Shown one piece after another: positions 1 through 5,918 of a DNA stretch of 8,821 bases. The DNA is taken from NCBI GenBank assembly GCA_002774705.1, contig PFCN01000039.1:1-8821 (forward strand), in the 5' to 3' direction. This DNA is from Candidatus Niyogibacteria bacterium CG10_big_fil_rev_8_21_14_0_10_42_19. GTDB taxonomy: Bacteria > Patescibacteriota > Minisyncoccia > 1-14-0-10-42-19. How positions within the stretch are numbered: position 1 is the first letter of the stretch; every line of letters begins with the position of its first letter. The notes under the pieces are model-generated. The model was not told the DNA's origin. It did no database searches and saw only the letters and a program-made list of their open reading frames with translations. Both the position numbers and the translations under genes were made by a program.

Positions 1-2
1 TG

Positions 3-293
3 CTAATTCAAGGCCCATCTTAAATCAAATTTAGCATATTTTGTCTTTTCATCAACCGCGCAAATAGGGCTACATCCTCTTCTAGACGCGTCCATACCAA
101 AAAACCACGTTTTTATCTCCGGTTTATAAGAATATTCGCCGGTGAAAACGGCCTTTCTTGGGCAGATGCTTGATTCGGCAATTGTCCGCGCCTGCTCCAG
201 GGTTAGTGGTTTTATATCCTCTTTTTTATTAAAAATAAAAATACCCGAAAACAATAATATGGCTATGATTATTATTACCGGGTAATTTTTCAT
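3..293 (-). CDS. Small membrane-anchored protein with three cysteines, unknown function
   Basis: A complete 96-residue protein that starts at ATG and ends at TAG. Residues 5-21 form one hydrophobic segment (isoleucine-rich) directly followed by lysines, so it is either a single-pass anchor or an uncleaved signal. The remaining roughly 70 residues would lie outside the membrane. They hold C44, C74 and C78, with a GCSPICAV stretch near the end. The layout (helix with LEQARTIAESS, then an aromatic strand, then the paired cysteines) recalls short PepSY-like extracytoplasmic proteins common in candidate-phyla bacteria; this is an impression, not a verified match. It begins 8 bases after the stop of the 126-residue gene on the same strand, so the two are probably co-transcribed. 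No clear Shine-Dalgarno site precedes it, so translation may depend on coupling to the upstream gene. The function is unknown. Confidence 0.75.
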   Translation of the reverse strand: MKNYPVIIIIAILLFSGIFIFNKKEDIKPLTLEQARTIAESSICPRKAVFTGEYSYKPEIKTWFFGMDASRRGCSPICAVDEKTKYAKFDLRWALN

Positions 294-301
294 GAGTAGT
301 C

Positions 302-682
302 TTAACGCTTGGTCTCGATTTCGGTTCCTTTCGAAGTATTTTGCTCTATTTTTATTTCTCTTGGCCGATCTTGCTCTATTCTTTCTTTGACTATTTTATT
401 TATAATATTTTCCGATTCTTCTCTGGGTACCCCGGCTTCAATGAGGGCGTTTCTCCAGCCTTCGGCGTCATTTATATCAATATTTATTTTTGCTTTTGGT
501 TTTTCTTCATCTATATAGTCCGTGACATTTAGTTTTTTTAACATTACTCTCAATTCTTCTTCAGACATACCTTCTTTCTTAAAAGCATGCACCCATCCGG
601 TGATATCTTTAAAAGGAACAGATCCTTCGACTATCTTTGCATCAGGACTGATTCCTTCGGGATTAAAATTTTCTTTGCTCAT
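302..682 (-). CDS. 126-residue acidic/basic helical protein with an internal duplication, unknown function
   Basis: Starts at ATG and ends at TAA. There is no signal peptide or membrane segment, so the protein is predicted to be cytoplasmic. I do not recognise the family. The sequence contains two similar units: residues 26-51 and 72-97 align without gaps with 8 of 26 identities, including D, GW, A, G, EE and K at matching positions (W30/W76, G38/G84). Each unit is followed by a charged, proline-containing segment (EEKPKAK and QDRPREI). The pattern suggests two short helical hairpins from a duplication. The tail (about 112-126) is hydrophilic and probably disordered. It is the first gene of a two-gene unit with the 96-residue anchored protein 8 bases downstream. 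No Shine-Dalgarno is present before the ATG, and the nearest -10-like hexamer lies about 34 bases upstream. Confidence 0.8.
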   Translation of the reverse strand: MSKENFNPEGISPDAKIVEGSVPFKDITGWVHAFKKEGMSEEELRVMLKKLNVTDYIDEEKPKAKINIDINDAEGWRNALIEAGVPREESENIINKIVKERIEQDRPREIKIEQNTSKGTEIETKR

Positions 683-715
683 GATTTTGAATAATTAATG
701 ATAAAGTACTTATTT

Positions 716-743
716 AGTATAGATTAAATTTTTATTATATAAA
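716..743 (-). promoter_or_regulatory. Weak candidate promoter for the 126/96-residue gene pair
   Basis: On the minus strand a TATACT hexamer (716-721, 5 of 6 to consensus) follows a TTTATA hexamer (738-743, 4 of 6) with a 16-base spacer. It would start transcripts near 709, giving a leader of about 27 bases with no Shine-Dalgarno. The -35 overlaps the T-rich tail of the upstream terminator, so the match could be due to base composition. Confidence 0.3.
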
Positions 744-769
744 ACCTCGCGCGCAGGCGCGTGGGGTTT
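741..769 (-). terminator. Rho-independent terminator downstream of the pilin-like gene remnant
   Basis: A five-pair CGCGC/GCGCG core (748-752 with 757-761) closes on a GCAG loop and is extended by a mispaired outer stem (741-747 with 763-769). Read on the minus strand it is followed by TTTTATATAAT, a reasonable U-tract. It lies 28 bases after the stop of the truncated gene that ends at 797, which fits termination of that transcript. Confidence 0.75.
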
Positions 770-796
770 GGTGTGTTTATGATAATGCGTCCGGTA

Positions 797-1489
797 TTAT
801 TCTTCCGTCCAGCCGACAACCCTTGGGCTTTCGGTTGATGTGGTATTTAGGCCCGTTATATCCTGCCATGAAGCGTAAACGGTAGGATCAAAATTTATGG
901 TCGCGTTTCCGGTAAGGTCGGTTACGCTTGTTCCTCCTGCTGAAATTAGAGAACCATTAATTGTATTAGTGCCTCCTCCGAACGAGGTCTCGCCGGTTAC
1001 GTATACGATGCCGTTTATGGTCGTGTTACCTGAAATTTTTAAATTTCCATATACGACTATTGTTGCGAAATTACCAAAAGAATTAAAAACTCCGCCGGTT
1101 AGGTCCGGGTTGCCGATTTTAACGAGGCTTCCGGTAAAATTAGTGTTCGTGTTTCCTATGTTTGCTTTTGTTCCGTCGTCGTCTATATAAACAACCTCGC
1201 TATTTATGGTTTGCCCATTTACATGAGCCTCGGCAATGCTTGTTGTGGCATAATATGTGCTTGATGCTACGGCGTATTCCAAGTACGGATTAATTTCTAA
1301 TATCGGAGGGGGGATTGGTTCAACGCCCTCAATGACCTCTCCGGTAATATTTCCAGCGTCCTCAATCTTAAAGGGAGAATATGCGTCTCCGTTTATTTCG
1401 GATGCGTTTCCATAAAAATCTATTCCTTCGTTCGCGAAAATGTCCCTGTATATTTTTAAGTTTCCTCCTATTGTAAGATCATTTATTAT
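797..1489 (-). pseudogene. 5'-truncated pilin/adhesin-like beta-repeat protein (PilX/DUF7305-like C-terminal region)
   Basis: A TTG at 1282 would give 161 residues, but the same frame stays open upstream for another 69 codons to a TAA at 1490-1492. The upstream part is equally protein-like (NLKIYRDIFANEGIDFYGNA, then a PIPPP linker). No ATG, GTG or TTG with a Shine-Dalgarno occurs in the extension, and no signal peptide or pilin-type N-terminus is present. The body is rich in glycine, asparagine and short beta repeats (GNLKISGNTTINGIVYV, INGSLISAGG), typical of polymer-forming or adhesin-like surface proteins. It ends with a VVGWTEE motif resembling the end of PilX-like type IV pilus-associated proteins; that family link is inference. 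The missing N-terminus would have carried the export and assembly signal, so this is best read as a gene remnant. An alternative is rare initiation at ATT/ATA at the very start of the frame, but there is no ribosome site. Confidence 0.6.
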
Positions 1490-1624
1490 TTAATTGAATG
1501 AAACGAATATGACCGATAAAAATTCAGTTAGTTTGCGAGGCGCTTGAAAAAAAGCCCGATCTTATGGTAGCGTGATTTTGAGTAGGACATTGAAATATTT
1601 TTAATAATTTTTATTAAGCGCTTT

Positions 1625-1631
1625 AAGGAGG
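1625..1631 (+). promoter_or_regulatory. Shine-Dalgarno site for the lipoprotein hydrolase
   Basis: AAGGAGG lies five bases before the ATG at 1637. This near-perfect anti-16S match fixes the start codon and contrasts with several genes here that have no such site. Confidence 0.9.
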
Positions 1632-1636
1632 CGATC

Positions 1637-2620
1637 ATGTTTAGACCGGTGAGACTGGGGGCTTATTTTTTGTCCTTGGTTTTTTTATTTACTTCGTGCG
1701 CCCACTATTCTTTGAATAAAAAATATTCCGGGCCGAAAGATATTCCCGATGAGGTTTTAAAATATTATTCATACGAAAAAACTTCGTTAAAATATTCCTC
1801 CAGAATTATTAAAGAAAAAGAGAAATACACGATAAAAAGGATCGAGATTACTTCTCCTTTTCTTGGACCGGTCTATTCCACAATGGCCGCTCCTAAAGAA
1901 AGCGTTATCATAATAGATTACTACGACATTAAGGGTGATAAAAAAACTCCGGTAATTCTTGTCCTCCCTATTTTGGGTGGGAATAATAAGATCGCTAATT
2001 TTTTCAGTTCGTATTTCGCCGATCATGGCTTGGCTTGTTTGATAGTTCATCGGGACGAAAAGCAAAAAGATGAGGTGAATTTATACAACCTAGAAGCTTT
2101 TTTAAGGCAGATGGTCGCGGATCACAAGGCGGCTATTGATTGGATATCAACTCAAAAAGATCTGGACCCCGGGAATATAGGGGTTTTTGGAGTGAGTATG
2201 GGCGGGATAAAAGCGGCCCTGCTTACCGCCCTTGATCCTCGGATTAAGGCATCGGTTATAGCGCTTGCCGGCGGGGACATTCCTTATATATTGCTTTATA
2301 CGAAAGAGAAGGGCATTAGGAAGAGGGTTTCCAAAATTATGGATGACATTGGTTTAAGCAAAGAAGATCTTTATAACCTTCTTAGTTCAAAAATAATGAC
2401 CGACCCCATAAAATACGCCGAATATATTGATGCCAGAAAAGTTTTAATGGTCTTGGGAGTTTTTGACAAAGTTGTTCCTTATAAAAAGGGAAGGGAGCTG
2501 GCCCGCGCTATCGGTGGTCCGGAAGAGATAGATCTTCTGGCCGGGCATTACACCTCTATTCTCTATATATTTTATATAGAACGAGCCTCATTGGATTTTT
2601 TTGAAAGAAAATTAAAATAG
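1637..2620 (+). CDS. Alpha/beta-hydrolase lipoprotein (esterase/peptidase-like)
   Basis: A 327-residue protein. Residues 1-20 are a signal peptide ending in FTS-C21, a lipobox with an unusual F at -3, so the mature protein is probably lipid-anchored at the outer face of the membrane. The alpha/beta-hydrolase fold runs from about 100 to 325. Visible elements are a strand and oxyanion region at 105-115 (PVILVLPILGG), the nucleophile elbow GVSMGG with S187, the acid D277 in LGVFDKVVP, and H304 in LAGHYTS. This is a complete catalytic triad, with a helical cap at about 220-260. The substrate cannot be told from sequence; ester or peptide bonds are both possible, and it resembles dienelactone-hydrolase or acyl-peptidase-like lipoproteins. 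It is transcribed alone, towards a second lipoprotein hydrolase (C45 family) with which it shares a bidirectional terminator. The start is fixed by a strong Shine-Dalgarno. Confidence 0.88.
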   Translation: MFRPVRLGAYFLSLVFLFTSCAHYSLNKKYSGPKDIPDEVLKYYSYEKTSLKYSSRIIKEKEKYTIKRIEITSPFLGPVYSTMAAPKESVIIIDYYDIKGDKKTPVILVLPILGGNNKIANFFSSYFADHGLACLIVHRDEKQKDEVNLYNLEAFLRQMVADHKAAIDWISTQKDLDPGNIGVFGVSMGGIKAALLTALDPRIKASVIALAGGDIPYILLYTKEKGIRKRVSKIMDDIGLSKEDLYNLLSSKIMTDPIKYAEYIDARKVLMVLGVFDKVVPYKKGRELARAIGGPEEIDLLAGHYTSILYIFYIERASLDFFERKLK

Positions 2621-2633
2621 TTTCGTAAAAAAA

Positions 2634-2652
2634 ATCCCGCTGAAAGCGGGAT
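2634..2652. terminator. Bidirectional rho-independent terminator between convergent genes
   Basis: Perfect seven-pair stem ATCCCGC/GCGGGAT with a TGAAA loop, an A-run on its left (2625-2634) and a T-run on its right (2654-2661). It can end both the plus-strand hydrolase transcript and the minus-strand C45 transcript, whose stop codon is at 2660-2662. Confidence 0.92.
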
Positions 2653-2659
2653 ATTTTTT

Positions 2660-3904
2660 TTATTTTAAATATTGGCTGAAATCAAAATGGAACCATTTTT
2701 GATTGCAGGCCTTGCCTGCTTCGTCTTTGCCCGATGATCCGGCGTTTGATACCCACGCTTCCAGTGTTTCGGGTTTGAAGATGACGTTCTGCATGTTCCC
2801 GGTTAAAGAGATCGGATCACACATACTCATTAAAGATTCCGTAGACATCCTGCCGTGGTGTTTTGTGATATTTTCATAAAGGATCTGGGCTTTTGCTCCG
2901 CCGTAAACGACATCATCAATGGCGGGGTAGGCCTCGTTATCTCTCTCGTCATTGATATCGGTATTTTCGGTGACGACCTTTACGCGGCCTCTGTCGGTTA
3001 TCAGCATAACGGCTTTTTTGGCGTCGTCTTTGCTTTTGGCATCGGTAATCAAATAGATATACGAACATGTCCTTGTCGTGTTTTGGATGATCTTTATGGC
3101 ATCGTCGGTTGAATTCGATTCTCTCATCAGTTTTCTGAAGAGAAAGATGAAGGGAGTTCCCTCGAGACTTTCTCCCGGCGGGTCTCCGTAGCCCATCTCG
3201 CCGAAACTCATGTTTTTGTCGTTCATCCCCGAAACACAGCCGATAAATCCTGCATATGAAAAAGTGACCGAGGCGTTTCCGGTAGTTGGCTTGTGTACCA
3301 GGATAACCGGAAACTTTTGAGCGCCAAGTTGCCTGATCCAGTCAAGCACCCTCATATGGTAAAGCGCGCCGTCGTGAGTGGCTTTGCCAAAAGCGGCGAT
3401 GTTCGAACAGCTGGTTTGTTTGAAGTGTTTTCGGAAATTCTTTTTTGGTCCATATTCGGAAACTTCGGGAACGCTGTGGACCCAATGTACCGCTCTCAAC
3501 GGTATATCCGCTCCGTGGGCGAGGCCCCTCATTTCTTCTTTTTCTTCCAAAGGAATGTATGGCTCCATACGGTCGTAGATCTCGTCCATCATATCTTCGG
3601 AGGCGAAGAATTTAAGGAGGGGGATCAGCTTGTTGTAAAATTCCTGGACCTCTTTTTTAAGAAGCTTTCCGTGCTGGAATCCCATTTCGTAGGGGGTGCC
3701 CTTTAAATAGAGAACCTTTATGTTTTCTCCCGGTCCGGGCTCTTTTAAGTGCGCGAGTCCAAAAACCCGCTCTTCGGCCAAAGCGTTCGTTATGGATGCA
3801 GACCTTTGATACAGCGGTAAATCATTTTTTGCCATTCTACCGCAGGCGGTAAGGGCGAACGCCAGAAATAAGACCGCTACGAGAGAGTACCAATATCTTT
3901 TCAT
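2660..3904 (-). CDS. C45-family (acyl-CoA:6-APA acyltransferase-like) Ntn-hydrolase lipoprotein
   Basis: A 414-residue protein. A signal peptide ends in a classic lipobox LTA-C21, so it should be lipid-anchored outside the membrane. The N-terminal half shows the family's G-x-P-Y-E-M-G-x-Q-H-G signature (69-79). The predicted nucleophile is C166 in TSCSNIAAFG, followed by THDG (176-179) and R185..D188, the usual arrangement after the nucleophile in this family. Known members mature by self-cleavage just before this cysteine and then hydrolyse or transfer amide-linked acyl groups. The substrate here is unknown; peptides, N-acyl amino acids or lipids are candidates. It follows the 81-residue gene by 14 bases, suggesting an operon, and has an AGGAGGGG ribosome site (3908-3915). 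Three sampled 60-base rows within the gene are 50-57% G+C, against 27-33% in two rows of truB. Transfer is possible, though the RRM gene is also G+C-rich. Confidence 0.85.
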   Translation of the reverse strand: MKRYWYSLVAVLFLAFALTACGRMAKNDLPLYQRSASITNALAEERVFGLAHLKEPGPGENIKVLYLKGTPYEMGFQHGKLLKKEVQEFYNKLIPLLKFFASEDMMDEIYDRMEPYIPLEEKEEMRGLAHGADIPLRAVHWVHSVPEVSEYGPKKNFRKHFKQTSCSNIAAFGKATHDGALYHMRVLDWIRQLGAQKFPVILVHKPTTGNASVTFSYAGFIGCVSGMNDKNMSFGEMGYGDPPGESLEGTPFIFLFRKLMRESNSTDDAIKIIQNTTRTCSYIYLITDAKSKDDAKKAVMLITDRGRVKVVTENTDINDERDNEAYPAIDDVVYGGAKAQILYENITKHHGRMSTESLMSMCDPISLTGNMQNVIFKPETLEAWVSNAGSSGKDEAGKACNQKWFHFDFSQYLK

Positions 3905-3918
3905 TTTCCCCTCCTGTT

Positions 3919-4164
3919 TTAGAGTATTTTTATTCTGATACAGTCTGTTGTTTTGCCGTTATTCCAATGTCGGGAATGAGCGGTGAAACGAACGCCTTTT
4001 TCTTTTAGGTATTTTTCAAGCCGGCCAATCGCCAAAAGGGCGCCGGAAATTGTGGGCGCGTAGTTGTCTCCCAAGGCGTGAATAATGATCTCATTTTTTT
4101 CAAACCTGATACGAATGCCTTTTGATACAAAAGCAAAGGACTTCGCTGTCTCAATTAAGTCCAC
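3919..4164 (-). CDS. 81-residue protein of unknown function upstream of the C45 hydrolase
   Basis: Starts at GTG, chosen because AAGGAG (4171-4176) lies six bases upstream; ends at TAA. There is no signal peptide or membrane segment. The composition suggests a small soluble alpha/beta domain: a helix (2-15), a hairpin of basic and acidic strands (IRIRFEKNEIIIHALG, 17-32), a central helix with a hydrophobic face (about 39-56), and a final pair of strands with SRHWNNGKTTDCIRIKI. I do not recognise the family. The stop is 14 bases before the ATG of the C45 lipoprotein, and that gene's ribosome site lies in the gap, so the two are almost certainly one transcript. A -10-like GATAAT lies at 4185-4190, but I see no convincing -35. 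It could be an accessory factor or regulator of the hydrolase, which is only inference from position. Confidence 0.78.
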   Translation of the reverse strand: MDLIETAKSFAFVSKGIRIRFEKNEIIIHALGDNYAPTISGALLAIGRLEKYLKEKGVRFTAHSRHWNNGKTTDCIRIKIL

Positions 4165-4234
4165 TTTTTTCTCCTTTTCAATTTATTATCCGATTAAATT
4201 GTTTCAAATTTATTTATAAAAGTAAAGAGAGTTC

Positions 4235-4255
4235 GCGTATATTCGAAAAATACGC
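4235..4255. repeat. Inverted repeat GCGTAT...ATACGC in the 4164-4334 gap
   Basis: GCGTAT (4235-4240) and ATACGC (4250-4255) are perfect six-base arms around nine bases that include TTCGAA. It lies between the end of the DUF2914 gene and the start of the 81-residue gene. On the minus strand the following bases (GAACTCTCTTTACTTTT) are pyrimidine-rich but not a clean T-run, so it could be a weak terminator for the DUF2914 gene or an operator for the 81-residue/C45 unit. I cannot tell which. Confidence 0.45.
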
Positions 4256-4333
4256 AACTTGAATTGGCGGACACATTCATATTTGCCCACCATAGATCAA
4301 GAGCGGTTAGGGGGGGATTGAGTTGTCGGCGCG

Positions 4334-5407
4334 CTATCGGAGCTCGTTTTGGGTTTGTGGGAGATTGTCCGATCTTATTATTGTGAACTTCATTCGTCCG
4401 AGGATTTGTCCCGAGGCGGTTTCGACATCCACCCTCCACCTACCTTCATGAACCGCATATTTTAGGGTGAACCCGCGGTATCCGCCGTCTCGCCCCCCGT
4501 AAATAGCGAATCGGAGTCGGTCGGTTGTTATCCATTTTTTATTTTGTTCGTCAAAATAAGACCATCGGTGGAAAATGGTGGTGTCTAGTTTTGTGGGAGC
4601 GAAGATCGAGCTAAAAGCATAAACCGGCTTTCCCGGTATCCAATGAAAATCGACAGACGGTTTTATTAGGAAAAATCCCGGAGGATTTAATTCGTATTCT
4701 ACCAAATATTCTCCGGATGGATCGCGGGCTACAAAATGAAAAATACCGCCATCCTTAAGTGAAAGAGGTATGGGTGGAATGAGATTTGAAAAATACAAAA
4801 TGTTAAAAATGACATAAATCGCGCTTATGCTTAAAATAACTCCTCCGCGGCTTTGTTCGGATCTTGCGGGGGCTAACAACTCGAGTGCGATCGTGAAAAT
4901 AGCGGTAAGGAAAAGACTTATAATTCCGCTTAAGATAAAAATTTCGGGTCCAATCTTTTTTACCAGTATCGGAACGGCAAATATGGAGTATGAAAAGGTA
5001 ACGATAAAAAAAACGCTGATCTGGAAAATTAATCGCATATAATGCTTGCGTAAAAATTCGTTGCCGATCAAAAAAACGGTGAGGGTTATTAGGAAGGGCC
5101 AGCTTTGGGTTATGTCCGCGCTTCTTGAATAGAACACGAAAAAAGCGCTGAAAAGCCCGCCGAAAGCGAACTGCGAGATAAGCGGAATGAATTCCGAATA
5201 TTTTTCAAATATGCGATCCCGGTATCGCGGGCGTTCGGTTAAGTTTGCGATAAATATCCCGCCGGATGCGATAAATATATATCCGATCATGATAAGATTA
5301 TCGACCCACAGATCAACGCGGGTAAGGGTAAGGTTATCCCAAGTAAAGCCCGCCAAGAAGGCGATCGGGGAGAAATATTTTTCGTATTTTTCGTAAAACT
5401 TTTTCAT
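4334..5407 (-). CDS. Multi-pass membrane protein with C-terminal DUF2914-like domain
   Basis: A 357-residue protein starting at ATG and ending at TAG. The first 210 residues hold about six hydrophobic helices (roughly 35-55, 75-94, 103-117, 124-148, 153-177, 188-209). The C-terminal part (about 275-343) matches the DUF2914 pattern as I know it: HRWSYFDE, WITTDRLRF, a glycine/arginine turn, then GRWRVDVETASGQILGRMKF. The function of this domain is not established; it is found in membrane and outer-surface proteins. The basic N-terminus (MKKFYEKYEKY) is probably cytoplasmic and the DUF2914 domain probably extracytoplasmic, though the number of helices decides this. No Shine-Dalgarno is present; instead a -10 hexamer sits six bases before the ATG, as in a leaderless mRNA. 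It is a single-gene unit, 170 bases upstream of the 81-residue gene. Confidence 0.85.
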   Translation of the reverse strand: MKKFYEKYEKYFSPIAFLAGFTWDNLTLTRVDLWVDNLIMIGYIFIASGGIFIANLTERPRYRDRIFEKYSEFIPLISQFAFGGLFSAFFVFYSRSADITQSWPFLITLTVFLIGNEFLRKHYMRLIFQISVFFIVTFSYSIFAVPILVKKIGPEIFILSGIISLFLTAIFTIALELLAPARSEQSRGGVILSISAIYVIFNILYFSNLIPPIPLSLKDGGIFHFVARDPSGEYLVEYELNPPGFFLIKPSVDFHWIPGKPVYAFSSIFAPTKLDTTIFHRWSYFDEQNKKWITTDRLRFAIYGGRDGGYRGFTLKYAVHEGRWRVDVETASGQILGRMKFTIIRSDNLPQTQNELR

Positions 5408-5413
5408 TATTTA

Positions 5414-5441
5414 TTTATAATCTTTTGTGTAAGTTTCTTAA
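5414..5441 (-). promoter_or_regulatory. Candidate leaderless promoter of the DUF2914 gene
   Basis: Read on the minus strand: TTAAGA (5436-5441, 4 of 6), a 16-base spacer, then TATAAA (5414-5419, 5 of 6), then exactly six bases to the ATG at 5407. The predicted +1 falls on the A of the start codon. The absence of any Shine-Dalgarno agrees with this. AT-rich context makes chance matches possible. Confidence 0.45.
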
Positions 5442-5568
5442 GGCGTTTTACCATAATTTTAATTTTACCACCATATTTCGGGACTTGCTTGGTTCTTCAT
5501 ATATAAGATGATCCGTCTATGTGGGTGTAAGTATATTGACCCACAAAAAAGACGTATTCGGAATAAGG

Positions 5569-5594
5569 AAAGCCCGCGAGTGGTCGCGGGCTTT
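5569..5594. terminator. Strong hairpin terminator after the six-cysteine gene, possibly bidirectional
   Basis: Perfect eleven-pair stem AAAGCCCGCGA/TCGCGGGCTTT with a GTGG loop. It lies 17 bases after the stop of the six-cysteine gene on the minus strand, where the tail reads CTTTCCTTATT. On the plus strand the tail is a better T6 run (5592-5597), although no plus-strand gene precedes it. Confidence 0.85.
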
Positions 5595-5610
5595 TTTGGG
5601 GTCTCCCTCA

Positions 5611-5799
5611 TCATCCGGCGTAGGAGGCCGAATTGGGGAGAGGGGTGTTGCCCCCCATGAATCTTGGTATGTCGATCGTCCCATGGGAGGTTTCCTCGTG
5701 GCAGTCTTTGCATTCCGGAGGAGCCGGAATGCTGGTGGTGGGGCACTTTTTACACTCTCTCTCTCTTGCGGCGTCGCCGCAATGCACACATTTTTTCAT
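5611..5799 (-). CDS. 62-residue six-cysteine (three CxxC) zinc-ribbon-like protein
   Basis: Starts at ATG and ends at TGA. Three CxxC knuckles are evenly packed in the first half: C4-V-H-C7, C16-K-K-C19 and C30-K-D-C33, followed by H34 and H39. Six cysteines plus histidines could bind one or two zinc ions; the tail (about 40-62) is glycine/proline/asparagine-rich and probably unstructured. There is no signal peptide. The CKDCH stretch formally fits a haem-c site, but without export signal or cytochrome context zinc binding is far more likely. The gene is credible because a GGGGGGAGG ribosome site precedes the ATG, a consensus promoter lies about 70 bases upstream, and a strong terminator follows: a complete, self-contained unit. 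I do not recognise the family; small zinc ribbons often bind nucleic acid or partner proteins. Its G+C content is higher than that of truB next to it. Confidence 0.75.
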   Translation of the reverse strand: MKKCVHCGDAARERECKKCPTTSIPAPPECKDCHEETSHGTIDIPRFMGGNTPLPNSASYAG

Positions 5800-5875
5800 T
5801 TCCTCCCCCCTTTCTTTTAGAGGTTTAACCTTTGCCCCTAATGCTTTATTTAAAAGTGCGTCTTAATTTAATGAA

Positions 5876-5904
5876 ATAATATCATATATCATTAATTTTG
5901 TCAA
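5876..5904 (-). promoter_or_regulatory. Consensus sigma-70 type promoter for the six-cysteine gene
   Basis: On the minus strand TTGACA (5899-5904, 6 of 6), a 17-base spacer and TATTAT (5876-5881, 5 of 6). The predicted start is near 5869, giving a leader of about 70 bases before the ATG at 5799. This is the best promoter match in the window. It overlaps an inverted repeat TTAATGA/TCATTAA (5868-5874 and 5889-5895), which spans the -10 and could be an operator. Confidence 0.68.
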
Positions 5905-5918
5905 CTAAACATAAAACC

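Larger units (their letters stand above)
5408..5610. other. Intergenic stretch between the DUF2914 gene and the six-cysteine gene
   Basis: I see no credible gene here; the only frames crossing it run straight through the terminator at 5569-5594. It contains an inverted repeat GTGGGT/ACCCAC (5521-5526 and 5539-5544, 12-base loop) and, on the plus strand, two copies of TTTTACCA (5455-5474 region). Either could be an operator or a leader structure for the flanking minus-strand gene. Confidence 0.5.

Noticed and set aside
897..1190. Plus-strand 97-residue frame opposite the pilin-like remnant
   Set aside because: It is a mirror of the repetitive minus-strand coding sequence with no ribosome site.
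4194..4439. 81-residue minus-strand frame beginning inside the end of the DUF2914 gene
   Set aside because: It overlaps the conserved DUF2914 coding end in another frame, has no ribosome site and an unstructured, low-likelihood composition.
5698..5712. CKDCH in the six-cysteine protein as a c-type haem site
   Set aside because: There is no signal peptide, no cytochrome maturation or respiratory context, and two further CxxC pairs favour zinc binding.
5465..5820. Several 90-99 residue frames on both strands over the six-cysteine gene and its terminator
   Set aside because: They read through the strong terminator, lack ribosome sites and are explained by the G+C-rich sequence of the 62-residue gene with its promoter, ribosome site and CxxC motifs.
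5868..5895. TTAATGA/TCATTAA inverted repeat as the truB terminator
   Set aside because: The stem is entirely AT-rich with no following T-run on the minus strand, and it coincides with the -10 of a consensus promoter.
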